Positions 34,717 to 44,280 of a DNA stretch of 64,000 bases are shown here, one piece after another (within the stretch, counting starts at the first letter, position 1; each line of letters starts with the position of its first letter). This stretch comes from Planctomycetaceae bacterium. Lineage in GTDB: Bacteria; Planctomycetota; Planctomycetia; Gemmatales; Gemmataceae. The stretch is taken from the NCBI GenBank assembly GCA_013823135.1, contig PNLP01000002.1:1-64000 (forward strand), read 5' to 3'. The notes under the pieces were generated by a model. It had not been told where the DNA came from. It searched no databases and saw nothing but the letters and a program-made list of their open reading frames with translations. Made by a program: the position numbers and the translations under genes.

Positions 34717-36663
34717 ATGTCGATCAAGTTCAACTGCCCGCACTGCCAGTTCGCCTACCGGCTCCCGGACAAACTCGCCGGTAGCAAGGCGAAGTGCAAG
34801 AATCCCGAGTGCCGCAAGCTCATCGTTATCCCATCGCCCGTCACGATTCCCGACGACGCCGCTCCCCCGATGCCGGACGCCGCAACCCTCGAAGCCGCCG
34901 CGCTCAACGCCCTCTCCGACGAACCCCCGAAGGTGACCGAAGTTCCCGTGCAGGAAAAGGTCATCCCGATGACCTGCACGTTCTGTGAACACAAGTGGAC
35001 GGAGCCGTGGGCGAAGGGCGGCAAGAATACCCTCTGCCCGAACCCCGAGTGCCGCCAACGCCAACGGGTGCCCGAGCCCAAAGAGGACGTGCCGACCGAC
35101 TGGCGGCAACAAAAGAGCAAACTCCCCACACTCGCGAAGCAGAACTTCGAGAAACTCGAAGGCGTGGTCAGCGCGGGCGATATCGGGAATGTCAGCGGTG
35201 GGGCGATTCGAGAGGCGGGCGTCTTCGATGACCTGATCGACCCCGTTCCGCTGAAGCAGAAGATTCTGGTCGGCGTCGCGATCTTCGGCCTCGTCGCCAG
35301 CGTGATCTTCGGCATCTGGTACCTTCGCTCGAGTCGAATTGAGAAGAGCGAAGATCGACTGATGGCTGATGCCCGCGACGAGTTCGACAAGAAGGCCGTG
35401 CCCGAACTCTCCCCCACTGGTGCCGGGCTGTCGTCGGCCGTGCTGAACGCGGCAGCGGCGGAGTACTCGCTCGACAAGGCACTGGAGAACGCCGACGCCC
35501 TGAAACTGAAGGAAGCTCAGACGCATTTCGACAAGGCTCGTGGCGACCTCCGCAAGCAACCGCCCTCGCTCGATCGGAACGCGGTCGCGGCCGAGTTGGC
35601 GCTGGCCGTGTTCGCCTTCGCCGGAACCGACGAGCAAGTGAAGGCACAACTCCGCTACCGCTGGCAGCCGGATACCGAGAGCGGGCGGGCCATGCGGTTG
35701 AACGAACGGAGCCACACGATTCACCAGGAACTCGCGACCACGCTTCAGTTGCTTCTGCCTGCCGATTACGATTTCCGAATCGCGGTCGCACGCCGGCTCA
35801 CGCGCGAACTGGTGAAGCGCGGCCAGGCGGGGATGGCGGTCGACCTCTTGCCCGTCGCCATGTTCACGGAACAGGAGAATTCGGAAGCCCGTGCTGTGAT
35901 CGCGCTGGAGATCTTCCGGGCCGACAAAACCTCGCCCCTGCCGCGACAGGTTGCGGACGAGTTGAAGGCGGCGTTCGCGTCGGGCGCAAAGGGGAACCCG
36001 TTCCCGGCATCGGCGCAGACGCTGTTCACCGTCCTCACGATCGAAAAGGCTCTGGTGGTTGTGTCTCCGCCCCCGCCAAGCGGCCCGATCCAGAACTTTG
36101 CCATCGCGCTGGCCCAGGCAGGGGTGTTGCTCCTCGACGACAAACCCGAACCGGCACTCGCTCTGGCCCAGCGGGTCACGCAGCCCGAGCAGCAAATGAA
36201 GGTGCTGATGCTCTGCGCCGAGTGGGCCAAAGACCCCGGCCCCGCCCTCGACGCGGTTACCAAGTTGATTACCGATGCGAAGGGGCAGAAGCAGATCACG
36301 CTCTCGCCGTCGCACGTCCTGCGGTTGTCGCAAATCGCGGCTATCAGCGGGAAGCACGAGCAATCGAAGACGTTGGCCGACTCGCTGGCCGACGACGGGC
36401 TCAAGGCGTGGGCGAAGGGCGACGCGGTTCGGTTGCGGCTCGCGAGCAACCCCGCTGAGAAGGCCGACGAGAACTGGGTCGAGTTGCCCGACGACCCCAA
36501 GAAGGTGCGGGCCGGGCACGCCTGGGGTCGGATGTGGGTCGCCCGACAGAACGCGAAGGAATCTCAGAACCCCAACAAGGAGCGGAAGGCGACCGCAAAC
36601 TGGCCGCCAACCGTTCGGCCGTTCGCGCTCGCGGGGATCGCGCTGGGATTGCAGGACAAGTGA
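34717..36663 (+). CDS. zinc-ribbon membrane protein
   Basis: A 648-residue protein. Two zinc ribbons lie at the N-terminus: CPHC near 7-10 with the second CxxxC (KNPEC) and CTFC near 87 with CPNPEC. One transmembrane segment follows (about 184-204, ILVGVAIFGLVASVIFGIWYL), then a large soluble domain with a helical, TPR-like character (for example LAKALKNADALKLKEAQTHF-type stretches). The soluble half probably faces the periplasm and the zinc ribbons the cytoplasm. No function recognised. It starts a short two-gene plus-strand run with the ABC-2 type permease gene (33 nt apart). Confidence 0.75.
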   Translation: MSIKFNCPHCQFAYRLPDKLAGSKAKCKNPECRKLIVIPSPVTIPDDAAPPMPDAATLEAAALNALSDEPPKVTEVPVQEKVIPMTCTFCEHKWTEPWAKGGKNTLCPNPECRQRQRVPEPKEDVPTDWRQQKSKLPTLAKQNFEKLEGVVSAGDIGNVSGGAIREAGVFDDLIDPVPLKQKILVGVAIFGLVASVIFGIWYLRSSRIEKSEDRLMADARDEFDKKAVPELSPTGAGLSSAVLNAAAAEYSLDKALENADALKLKEAQTHFDKARGDLRKQPPSLDRNAVAAELALAVFAFAGTDEQVKAQLRYRWQPDTESGRAMRLNERSHTIHQELATTLQLLLPADYDFRIAVARRLTRELVKRGQAGMAVDLLPVAMFTEQENSEARAVIALEIFRADKTSPLPRQVADELKAAFASGAKGNPFPASAQTLFTVLTIEKALVVVSPPPPSGPIQNFAIALAQAGVLLLDDKPEPALALAQRVTQPEQQMKVLMLCAEWAKDPGPALDAVTKLITDAKGQKQITLSPSHVLRLSQIAAISGKHEQSKTLADSLADDGLKAWAKGDAVRLRLASNPAEKADENWVELPDDPKKVRAGHAWGRMWVARQNAKESQNPNKERKATANWPPTVRPFALAGIALGLQDK

Positions 36664-36696
36664 TCGCGAAACTCAATCCGCAATCCCCATTCCGCA

Positions 36697-38313
36697 ATGG
36701 TTAATCTGGTTTGGTGGGAACTGGTGCGGCTCGCTCGTCGGGGGCACACCGTCCGCTCGCGAATCCTGCTGCTCTACGCACTGCTCCTCGCCATCGTCGT
36801 GTTCGCGTTCTGGTGGTCGCGATCGACCGGTCCCGTGCCACTGTTCCTGGGCACCGCCACTCCAATACCCCACACCCAGGTCGCGGACTTCGCCCGATCA
36901 CTGGCGTTCACGCTGCTCGAAGCACAACTTCTACTCGTCGCAATCATCACGCCGGCATACGCGGCCGCTTCCCTCAGCGAGGAGAAGGATCGGGGAACGC
37001 TTTCGCTGTTGCTCACCACAGCACTCACGGATCGCGCGATCGTGTGCGGCAAGGCCATCGCCCGGGGCACGCTCGTGCTTGCTGCGGTCGCCTCGGGCGT
37101 ACCCGTGCTAGTGCTGACGGCAATGCTCGGCGGAGTGGGGATTGATCTCCTCGCGGCAGGCTATGCACTCACCATCGGAACCGTGATCCTCTCCGTGGGA
37201 ATCGGAGTCGGTGCCGCGTGTCACTCGCCGGACAGCCGCACGGCGTTGATTCGTGCGTACCTCCACTCGGCCGTCCTCGTGGGTGGCGTGCTGATCCCGC
37301 CGTTCGTGCTCCTCAGTCCGTTCGCCATGCTGGGGTACTACCACCTGGAACTCGCGTCGGGATCGCTCCAGGTTGCGTTCGGGTTCGGCTACCCGGTCGG
37401 GCAGATAGCTGTTGCCTGCGTGCTTGTCGCGGAAGCCACCCGCGAGTTGCGAAACGCGGGCGTGACGGCAGGGCCGCCGTCACCGACTGCGTATCCGGAG
37501 CCGCCGCAGGGTCGAGCCAGCCCCGTGGTGTTCGACGCACCCGAAATCCTTCCCACCGGCATGGGTGAACTCGGTTCCACCGACCCCGTGCTCTGGAAGG
37601 AACGGCACGCGAAGGCTCACGGCTTGTGGTGGGTCACGCTGCTGATCGCCGTCGCCGCCGTAATTGCCGTGGCGTTGTTCGTGGGCGGCGGGTGGACACT
37701 GACGAAGCGAGCCGTGCAAGCCCTGGACCCGGATGAAGCGTTCCGACTTGTTAGCCCCGGCGTTGGGTCGCCGGATCACGCGGGCCTCATGCTGATGTGT
37801 GCGGGTGTGATTACGTCGGCGGTGTACGTGCTGCCGCTGGCAGTTGGGGTCACGGGGTGCATCGCGGGGGAACGACTTCGGGGAACGCTGGACCCGCTGC
37901 TATCCACCCGACTTGATCGCCGGCGAATCTTGTGGGCGAAGACGCGGGCGCACGCCGAACAGGGGTTGGTGTTCGCCGGGGGCGCTGCCGCGGCTCTCGG
38001 GGCGGGTTTCGGGGCCGAGGGCGGCGTTCCGTTGGGGCTGGCGGTGATCGCTGCGTTTCTGGGGAGTGTCGCTTTGGTGACGGGCTTCGGTGCGTGGCTC
38101 TCGGTGCGATGTGCCTCACCTGCGGTCGCGTTTCGGCTGTGCCTGCCGGCGACGGCCGTGGCCGTTTCCGGACCCATGCTCGTGTGGTACTTCACCAACT
38201 GGGAAAGCACATCACCCACGGTCGAAGTGCTGGCGTGGTGCGCGGGTGTGTTCCTGGCGGCCGGCACGTCGTTCTGGTGGCGTGCCGGCGTGGAACTGGA
38301 ACGCGGCGAGTAG
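36697..38313 (+). CDS. ABC-2 type permease-like membrane protein
   Basis: A 538-residue integral membrane protein with about ten hydrophobic helices. The family-typical EEKDRGTLSLLLTTALTDRAIVCGKAIAR follows the second helix, and a matching GERLRGTLDPLLSTRLDRRRILWAK follows later, so it looks like two tandem ABC-2 permease halves. No ATPase gene is adjacent, so its partner would be elsewhere. It starts 33 nt after the zinc-ribbon gene and ends 4 nt before a convergent gene. Substrate unknown. Confidence 0.82.
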   Translation: MVNLVWWELVRLARRGHTVRSRILLLYALLLAIVVFAFWWSRSTGPVPLFLGTATPIPHTQVADFARSLAFTLLEAQLLLVAIITPAYAAASLSEEKDRGTLSLLLTTALTDRAIVCGKAIARGTLVLAAVASGVPVLVLTAMLGGVGIDLLAAGYALTIGTVILSVGIGVGAACHSPDSRTALIRAYLHSAVLVGGVLIPPFVLLSPFAMLGYYHLELASGSLQVAFGFGYPVGQIAVACVLVAEATRELRNAGVTAGPPSPTAYPEPPQGRASPVVFDAPEILPTGMGELGSTDPVLWKERHAKAHGLWWVTLLIAVAAVIAVALFVGGGWTLTKRAVQALDPDEAFRLVSPGVGSPDHAGLMLMCAGVITSAVYVLPLAVGVTGCIAGERLRGTLDPLLSTRLDRRRILWAKTRAHAEQGLVFAGGAAAALGAGFGAEGGVPLGLAVIAAFLGSVALVTGFGAWLSVRCASPAVAFRLCLPATAVAVSGPMLVWYFTNWESTSPTVEVLAWCAGVFLAAGTSFWWRAGVELERGE

Positions 38314-38317
38314 TTGT

Positions 38318-38812
38318 TCAATCCAGCTGGTACGGACTTTCGGGGTTGGCCTCGTGGCGAATCTCGTCCACGGGGTATTGCTTCAGCCAGCCGGCGTAGA
38401 GGCGGTTCGCGGCGTTGAAGACCAGCCCATCCTTGTCGCCGACGTTCTTGTACGCGTGAACCACGCCCGGCGGCACGATCAACGCATAGGGTGCGTTCTC
38501 GCCGACGTCGCGTTTCTCCTTCGCCCCATAGGTCGGCGACGTTGGGCGGGCGTCCCACAGGTACATGCGGAACGTCGAAGGGCCGCTGAAGCAAAAGTAG
38601 TCGGATTGGTCGAGGTGTTCGTGCGGCCCGCGAGCGACCCCTGGCTTCGTCTGCGAGACGTAGGCCATGACCGGGTGGAAGTTCGGGTCGATGAGGTCGT
38701 TGCGGAACAACTCCACGAGCCACCCACGGCTATCGTGGAAGAACTTCAGGGGAATCCAGATCGCGTCGTGGATTGGCCCGCGCTCGGCGTACTTCGGCAA
38801 TGCAACATTCAT
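38318..38812 (-). CDS. dTDP-4-dehydrorhamnose 3,5-epimerase-like cupin
   Basis: A 164-residue single-domain protein of the RmlC/dTDP-sugar epimerase fold. FHDSRGWLVELFR, VARGPHEHLDQSDYFCFSG (with the active-site-region His) and PPGVVHAYKNVG are family-typical. Classical RmlC motifs (GLHYQ) are modified, so it may act on another nucleotide sugar or be a dehydratase-like variant. It follows the FAD monooxygenase gene after 21 nt on the same strand. Confidence 0.8.
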   Translation of the reverse strand: MNVALPKYAERGPIHDAIWIPLKFFHDSRGWLVELFRNDLIDPNFHPVMAYVSQTKPGVARGPHEHLDQSDYFCFSGPSTFRMYLWDARPTSPTYGAKEKRDVGENAPYALIVPPGVVHAYKNVGDKDGLVFNAANRLYAGWLKQYPVDEIRHEANPESPYQLD

Positions 38813-38833
38813 GGATGACTCCTCACTCCCCGA

Positions 38834-39976
38834 TTACACCTCAACGCCGATGATCTTTTCGGTGTGGCGTAGCGACATGCCGCCGAGCAGTCCGAACAGG
38901 CGGTCGCGGAACCAGCACTTCAGCCGGTTCTCGTAGGCGAACATCTTTCCCAGTTGCCACGATTCGTTCGTGATCTGTGCGGTGCGGTCGAACCGCGATT
39001 GCTCGTACGCCAGCAACCCCGCGTCGGCTGTCTCGGCTTCCTTCAGGCACTTCGCGAGCACGTATCCGCTCTCGATCGCCTGGCACGCTCCCTGCCCCAG
39101 GTTGGGTGTGGTTGGGTGGGCCGCGTCGCCCAGCAGCACCACGCGGCCGTCGGTCCACTTCCGCACGGGCGGGCGGTCGATGATGTCGTTGCGAATGATC
39201 GCAGCTTCGGGAGTCGCTTCCACTGCCGCCGGGAACGCGGGCCACCAGTCCGCGAACCGCTTCAGCAAGTCGGCCCTGTGTCCGCCCGACCCCGCGACTC
39301 CCTCCGCAGGCACGTTCGCCGTCGCGAACCAGTACGTTCGCCCGCCGCCAATCGGCAGCATCCCCACCTGAGAACCGCGACCCATTGCCAGCACGGTCAC
39401 GCCCACGGGCACCTCGGGGCGGTCGATCATCGCGACGCCACGCCACGCCGTGTACCCCGCGTAGCGTGTCGGTTGCGGGCCAAGGAGTTGGTTGCGCACG
39501 AGCGACTTGATGCCGTCGGCACCCACGAGAATCTGCCCGCGAAGGTCGTCCCCTTCCGCGAACAGGGCGTTCGCACCCTTCTCGTCGCGGTTGTAGGCCA
39601 CGCACGTCATGCCGAACTGGATGTTCTCGTGGCCCAGAGCGTCGGCCAGTTTCGCCTGCAAGTCGGCCCGGTGAATCCCGATGCAGGGTGCCCCAAGTCG
39701 CTCGCCCAGGCTACCAAAATCCGCACGCACCAGAAGTTTGCCGCGCCACGAACGCAACTCGCTGGTCTTGATGGGTGCTGCCACCGATTCCACCGCTTCG
39801 CCGACGCCGAGTTTCCGTAACACCTTGACAGCATTGGTCCAGAGTGTGATGCCAGCCCCGACCTCGCGAAGCTCCGGGGCACGCTCGCAAACGGAGACAT
39901 CCCAGCCGGTTCGCTTCAGAGCGATGGCCGCCGTCAGTCCCCCGATCCCGGCACCGATCACCAGCGCCCGCGGCAT
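38834..39976 (-). CDS. FAD-dependent aromatic-type monooxygenase
   Basis: A 380-residue flavoprotein of the salicylate hydroxylase/zeaxanthin epoxidase group. The Rossmann motif GAGIGGLTAAIAL is at the N-terminus, the DG motif reads ILVGADGIKSLVR, and GDAAHPTTPNLGQGACQAIE is the C-terminal FAD/ribityl-binding segment. It would hydroxylate or epoxidise an aromatic or isoprenoid substrate using NAD(P)H and O2. Substrate unknown. It forms a two-gene operon with the epimerase-like gene. Confidence 0.9.
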   Translation of the reverse strand: MPRALVIGAGIGGLTAAIALKRTGWDVSVCERAPELREVGAGITLWTNAVKVLRKLGVGEAVESVAAPIKTSELRSWRGKLLVRADFGSLGERLGAPCIGIHRADLQAKLADALGHENIQFGMTCVAYNRDEKGANALFAEGDDLRGQILVGADGIKSLVRNQLLGPQPTRYAGYTAWRGVAMIDRPEVPVGVTVLAMGRGSQVGMLPIGGGRTYWFATANVPAEGVAGSGGHRADLLKRFADWWPAFPAAVEATPEAAIIRNDIIDRPPVRKWTDGRVVLLGDAAHPTTPNLGQGACQAIESGYVLAKCLKEAETADAGLLAYEQSRFDRTAQITNESWQLGKMFAYENRLKCWFRDRLFGLLGGMSLRHTEKIIGVEV

Positions 39977-40178
39977 AAGAGCAATTCCAAAAACGAGTTA
40001 CCAACAGATCGAGCCACGCGAATACGTCGTCACTCTGTCAGGATACGGAACGAATCGCAAGAACCCCAAACTCCCCGCAAAATCCCAGCCCACCCAGAGC
40101 GAATATCTGGAATAGGGCGATAGGGCTCCGGATTTTCGGGAGAGACGATACCGCCCGATTCAACATGAGGTGCGTCCG

Positions 40179-40982
40179 ATGCTCAAGAAACTGGTCGTCC
40201 TGGGGGTTATCGGTGTGTGCGCGGTTTCCGCGGTCAAGGAGATGAAAGTCGGGTCGTACATCCGCTCCGAATTCAACTGCCTGCGTGAACAAGCGGAATC
40301 GAAGATCCCACCAGAACGGGAGATCGCCCGTCTCCGGAACGAAATCAAACTGCTCGACAAGGACATCATGACAGTGGTCACACAGCTCGCCAAGGAGCGA
40401 GTCGAAGTGGCCCAACTGCGTGAGAAGTCCGACGATTTGCGTGCGAAGCAGAGCCGCGACAAGGAACTGCTCCAGGCCCGCGCCACGTCAATCAAGAACG
40501 CGACCGAGCAGGTCACGTTTGGCGACCGAACCCTGAGCACGGCTGAAGCCAAGGTCGAGTTGGAAGATGGCGTCCGTCGCTTCACCACGAATCAGAAGTC
40601 GCTGGAAGCCATCGACGGTGCCGTGAGCAGCCGCGAGAAGGTGAAACTCACGCTTGAGAAGCAACTCGACGCGATGAAGAACCAGAAGGCCGAACTCGCC
40701 GCCGCAGTTGACGCCCTCGAAGCCGAACTCACCGCCTTGAAGCTCCAGCAGATGGAAAACAAGTACCAGACGGACGAGACACGTCTCGCGAAGATCAAGG
40801 AAGACATCCGGGCACTGAAGACGAAGTTCGCGATCGACCGCGAGAAGCTGGCACTGATGCCATCGGCGTTGGAGTCGGCCCCGACCAAGGCTGCCTCAGC
40901 CAAGAGCGTGGACGACATCATGGCTCCGCTGGTGAAGCCAGCCGCCACGAAGCCCGAACCGAAGATGCCAACCGCCGAGTGA
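40179..40982 (+). CDS. membrane-anchored coiled-coil protein
   Basis: A 267-residue protein: an N-terminal hydrophobic segment (LKKLVVLGVIGVCAVSAV), then almost continuous coiled coil (about 40-235) rich in Glu, Lys and Leu, and a short Pro-rich tail. The ATG at 40179 follows GAGGT with 7-nt spacing; a GTG 9 nt earlier is possible. Similar small coiled-coil proteins are common in planctomycetes, but their function is unknown to me. Confidence 0.75.
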   Translation: MLKKLVVLGVIGVCAVSAVKEMKVGSYIRSEFNCLREQAESKIPPEREIARLRNEIKLLDKDIMTVVTQLAKERVEVAQLREKSDDLRAKQSRDKELLQARATSIKNATEQVTFGDRTLSTAEAKVELEDGVRRFTTNQKSLEAIDGAVSSREKVKLTLEKQLDAMKNQKAELAAAVDALEAELTALKLQQMENKYQTDETRLAKIKEDIRALKTKFAIDREKLALMPSALESAPTKAASAKSVDDIMAPLVKPAATKPEPKMPTAE

Positions 40983-40992
40983 GTGCGGGTGT

Positions 40993-41227
40993 TTTGTAGC
41001 CGCGGATGCGGCGACCGAGTGTAGCCAGGGGTGGAGTGAGCGAAGCGAACGCAACCCCTGGAAAGCGATGCCCCACAAAACGCCCAAGCCCTGAAAGGGC
41101 GACAGAAGAACCGAGTGGTGTCTGTCGCCCTTTCAGGGCTTCATTTCACGGTGGGCTGCGGACCAGGGGTTTGCTCACTTCGTTCGCTGCACCCCTGGCT
41201 ACACTCCGACGCCGCATCCGCGGCTAA
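40993..41227. repeat. nested palindromes in three shells
   Basis: Outer shell: TGTAGCCGCGGATGCGGCG with its mirror CGCCGCATCCGCGGCTAAA. Middle shell: TGTAGCCAGGGGTG with CACCCCTGGCTACA, also with GAGTGAGCGAAGCGAACGC against GCTCACTTCGTTCGCTGC. Inner shell: AGCCCTGAAAGGGCGACAG with CTGTCGCCCTTTCAGGGCTT. It starts 10 nt after the coiled-coil gene stop. Confidence 0.85.
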
Positions 41228-41345
41228 AGGAAGGCGCGAACCCCGACGGGACTGTGGTGTCTGAACGATCCAGCGGGCGTCGCTGCGAAAAACGCAGCTT
41301 GAACGGCCCGTTTCAGCACGTCACAATTCAATCGGAGCAATGCGC

Positions 41346-41762
41346 ATGGCCGCCACATTCAAGCGGATGGGCTGGGAGGATCGTGAAGTCAAGGTAAGGC
41401 GCGACGAACTGCTCTCGGTCCTCCGGAAGAACCGGGAACAGCACATCCAAGACTTCAAGGCAGCGTGCATCGGCTACCGCGAGGTCGCCCTCCAACGAAT
41501 CGAGGAGAGTTTCCAGGAGGCTCGTGAAGTGGTCAATCGGCTCAAGGAAGGCCAGACTATCGCCGTCGGTCTCCGGATCAGCATGTCGGCCCCGGTGAGT
41601 TACGAGAAGGCATACGATCAGATCATCCGGATGATGGAGATGAGCGTGGACACGGAGATCGAACTCACCGCCAGTCAGTTCGCATGTTTTGTGATGGACG
41701 ATTGGGAATGGAAAGAGGAGTGGGCATCGAGCAACGCCCAATACATCAGAGGCGGCGGATGA
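41346..41762 (+). CDS. small charged protein of unknown function
   Basis: A 138-residue soluble protein, mostly helical and charged (RMGWEDREVKVRRDELLSVLRKNREQ...). The centre QRIEESFQEAREVVNRLKEGQ is coiled-coil-like; the C-terminal half ends with WEWKEEWASSNAQYIRGGG. No family recognised. The second Met, chosen here, has a better GGAG spacing than the first, 6 nt upstream. Confidence 0.65.
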   Translation: MAATFKRMGWEDREVKVRRDELLSVLRKNREQHIQDFKAACIGYREVALQRIEESFQEAREVVNRLKEGQTIAVGLRISMSAPVSYEKAYDQIIRMMEMSVDTEIELTASQFACFVMDDWEWKEEWASSNAQYIRGGG

Positions 41763-41839
41763 ACCCCCATCCTGAGACTTCGAACAGTGAGGCAAGAGCC
41801 GAACCGCTCTCGGTGCCTGAATAGAACGAAAGCGAAAAG

Positions 41840-42027
41840 CCCCCTCACCCGCTCCTCGAAGACTCGGAGCGACCTCTCCCCCCGAAACCGGGGGCGAGGT
41901 GGGGGCAACTGGTTTCTTCTGAAGGCAATGGATTTCGGGAAGCTAAGGTGAAGCCGCTGCGCACCCACCTCGCCCCCGGTTTCGGGGGGAGAGGTCGGCG
42001 AGGCTTTGCGAGCCGGGTGAGGGGGAG
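41840..42027. repeat. inverted repeat, CCTCACCC family
   Basis: The left arm (CCCCCTCACCCGCTC...CCCCCGAAACCGGGGGCGAGG) mirrors the right arm (CCTCGCCCCCGGTTTCGGGGG...GGGTGAGGGGG) around a centre of about 60 nt. This fills much of a 417-base non-coding gap; nothing else was recognised in 41763-42179. Confidence 0.8.
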
Positions 42028-42179
42028 TTACCGTCTCCATACCCTGACACAATCTCAATCATTACGCCAACGTCTCTCAGCGTAGTCACTATCGCAAGGT
42101 AATCTGTATCACACATCCCCTCCTAACGCTTTGGTCACGACATGCTCCACCTGAAGGTTACCCTTCGGGTGTCGTTCCA

Positions 42180-42875
42180 GTGCCTGCCCCCATCCCAGGC
42201 CTTGCGTTCTTTCCGGGCGGCTATGGCCTGTGGGATTGCAGCGCCGACAAGCCTCTACCACCGCTTCCCATCAACGGGATCATGGTACTTGGACACGATT
42301 TCCATTCCGAAGATGGCTACGCCAAGTCCTTCCAGTTGGGAGGCGAACGGGAAACTCTGCCGACCTGGAGGAACCTGCTCAAATTGCTCCGCGACGTCGG
42401 GATCGAGCCCAAGCAGTGCTTCTTCACGAACCTCTACATGGGATTGCGTGCTGGGAGTGCTACGACAGGCGTTTTCCCTGGCGCGGGCGATCCGAGATTC
42501 GTGAAACATTGCGAACAGTTCCTGCTCGAACAGATTCGCGTTCAACGCCCGGCGTTGATACTCACTCTCGGGGTTCACGTCCCTCCCGTCGTCGGGCGGC
42601 TATCGCCAGAGCTCGAATCGTGGACGTTGGGGCGAGGTCTCCGACACCTCGATACGGTTGGTCCTGTAAAAACCAACGTGACATTTGAAGGTATCGACAG
42701 ATGGGCAACGACTATTGTGGCACTAACCCATACGAGCTTGCGGGACGCGAGCGTTCGGCACCGTCGGTACGGTGGAGAAGAGAAGCACGCCGCTGAGGTT
42801 CGTATGATCCAAGATGCGATGGTGCTCGGAGGTCTCATGGCAGAAAATCAAGCGAAACCGCCTCAGTCTGGCTGA
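42180..42875 (+). CDS. uracil-DNA-glycosylase-superfamily-like protein
   Basis: A 231-residue protein starting at GTG. IMVLGHDFHSEDGYAKSF resembles motif 1 of the uracil-DNA glycosylase fold, QCFFTNLYMGLR its central strand and ALTHTSLRDASVRH the motif containing the HxS loop. The assignment rests on these three segments in the right order; the catalytic water-activating residues are not clear. It could be a DNA-repair glycosylase or an inactive relative. Confidence 0.5.
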   Translation: MPAPIPGLAFFPGGYGLWDCSADKPLPPLPINGIMVLGHDFHSEDGYAKSFQLGGERETLPTWRNLLKLLRDVGIEPKQCFFTNLYMGLRAGSATTGVFPGAGDPRFVKHCEQFLLEQIRVQRPALILTLGVHVPPVVGRLSPELESWTLGRGLRHLDTVGPVKTNVTFEGIDRWATTIVALTHTSLRDASVRHRRYGGEEKHAAEVRMIQDAMVLGGLMAENQAKPPQSG

Positions 42876-42884
42876 AACCCAAAC

Positions 42885-44132
42885 TCACTTCTTCTCGGGG
42901 GCGGCTTCCCACGCGAGCCAGCCCTGGGCCGCTTTCAGCTTCACGCGGGCCTGGTGCCACGCGGCCACTTCCGTGACCACCTCGGCCTTCGTTTTTAACA
43001 ACTCCGTTCGCATCTGAGATTCGAGTAACTCCGCCCCGGGCTGATCTGCGGCCCGCTTCTTCACCGCGTCGGCCAGTTTCTCTTCCCAGACCTGTTGCCG
43101 TTCGCGGGCGTGGGCGATTCGCGAAACCTGTGCGTTCATCGTCAGGATTGCCGCCCGTGCCTCATCGGCAACGGCACGCTCGCGGTCGGCGATCAGGTCC
43201 AGGATTTGCTTGCGTCGCACTTCCAGTTCCGCGAGCGTGGCCGCATCAGGGCCGGCGTTCTTCGCGAACATGCGGCGAATCACGTGTGGCAACCGCTGGC
43301 CAGTCAGCGAATTGGCGGCCCGCAGGTAGTCGCGGGCATCGGGGAGTGTCTCGGGTGTCAGCCCGTGGTAGAGGGCACGCAAGCCGCGAAGTTCCGGGCG
43401 ATCGGCGAGCGCCGCGTTCACGGCCTGCTCGACATCCGGGGTTGTCGGGTTGATGGCGAAGTCGCCGACCGGCCACAGGCGTTCCGACGCCGGCTGATAT
43501 GGCAACGCGAGCCGCCGCTTCAGGTCAAGGTTCAGCAACCGCGTCCCTTGCTCGGCTTGTTCGAGGTCCGTCACAAGCTGGGAGCGTTGTCGGGTCAGGT
43601 CGCCAATGTCGAGCGGGAAGCGAACGTCGGCAGTCTTCGCCTTCTTCGCCCGATCGAGTTGTGCATCGACAACTGGGAATCCGTCGCGAAGCAACTCCGT
43701 GCGGGCTTCGACATCGGAAAGCTGAATGAAGCGTTCGAGGGCGTCGGCAGCAGCGAGGTTCCGCAGTTCCAGCGCCGCGTGGTAGCGCATTGTTCGCCGT
43801 AACTGGTCGCGTGCTGAGTTGGTCCCGCTCGCCGGAGGCACGCGGTTCTCGTCGTCGAGCGTGTTGGCCGCGCTGGCGTTCACCGCGGCGAGCAACAGGC
43901 AATCCCGCTCCGTCAGTTGCCGGAAGGTTTCGCCCTGAAGTCCAACCGACGTTCGCACAGGGAGTGCCGGGACATCCTTCCCGTCAAGAACAGGAATCGT
44001 CGGCTTGGTCAGCGGCAGTTCGATGGTGACCGGAGCGACTGTTGGCATCGCGGGGCGTGGAGCGACCGTCGCGGAGGTGTGGTGGCACCCCGCTGCGATC
44101 GCCAGAAACACGCACGCTCGCCAACCCGCCAT
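42885..44132 (-). CDS. TolC-like outer-membrane efflux lipoprotein
   Basis: A 415-residue lipoprotein: the signal segment ends in the lipobox AAGC (Cys16). The rest is helical with long coiled-coil stretches (AELEVRRKQILDLIADRERAVADEARAAIL and KLADAVKKRAADQPGAELLESQ regions), as in TolC/outer-membrane efflux family proteins. It is divergent from the TetR-HlyD-ABC operon and shares its regulatory region with it, fitting an outer-membrane exit duct. The ATG at 44132 gives the lipoprotein signal; a longer frame is open upstream. Confidence 0.75.
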   Translation of the reverse strand: MAGWRACVFLAIAAGCHHTSATVAPRPAMPTVAPVTIELPLTKPTIPVLDGKDVPALPVRTSVGLQGETFRQLTERDCLLLAAVNASAANTLDDENRVPPASGTNSARDQLRRTMRYHAALELRNLAAADALERFIQLSDVEARTELLRDGFPVVDAQLDRAKKAKTADVRFPLDIGDLTRQRSQLVTDLEQAEQGTRLLNLDLKRRLALPYQPASERLWPVGDFAINPTTPDVEQAVNAALADRPELRGLRALYHGLTPETLPDARDYLRAANSLTGQRLPHVIRRMFAKNAGPDAATLAELEVRRKQILDLIADRERAVADEARAAILTMNAQVSRIAHARERQQVWEEKLADAVKKRAADQPGAELLESQMRTELLKTKAEVVTEVAAWHQARVKLKAAQGWLAWEAAPEKK

Positions 44133-44280
44133 AACGTCCCCATCGCGACAGAAAAACCCGGCTCGTCTGTGATCGACCAATGCGAGGTGTGGTTTGAGCG
44201 GTTCGGCCGAGGGAGACGATTTTCCCGATTCTTCCGGGCCGACGGTGGACAACTGGATAATCTGGGTAATTCGGCTGCCC

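Noticed and set aside
34582-36519. A 645-codon frame antisense to the zinc-ribbon gene
   Set aside because: It contains no recognisable domain and starts within the opposite gene. The plus-strand zinc-ribbon motifs and membrane segment are convincing.
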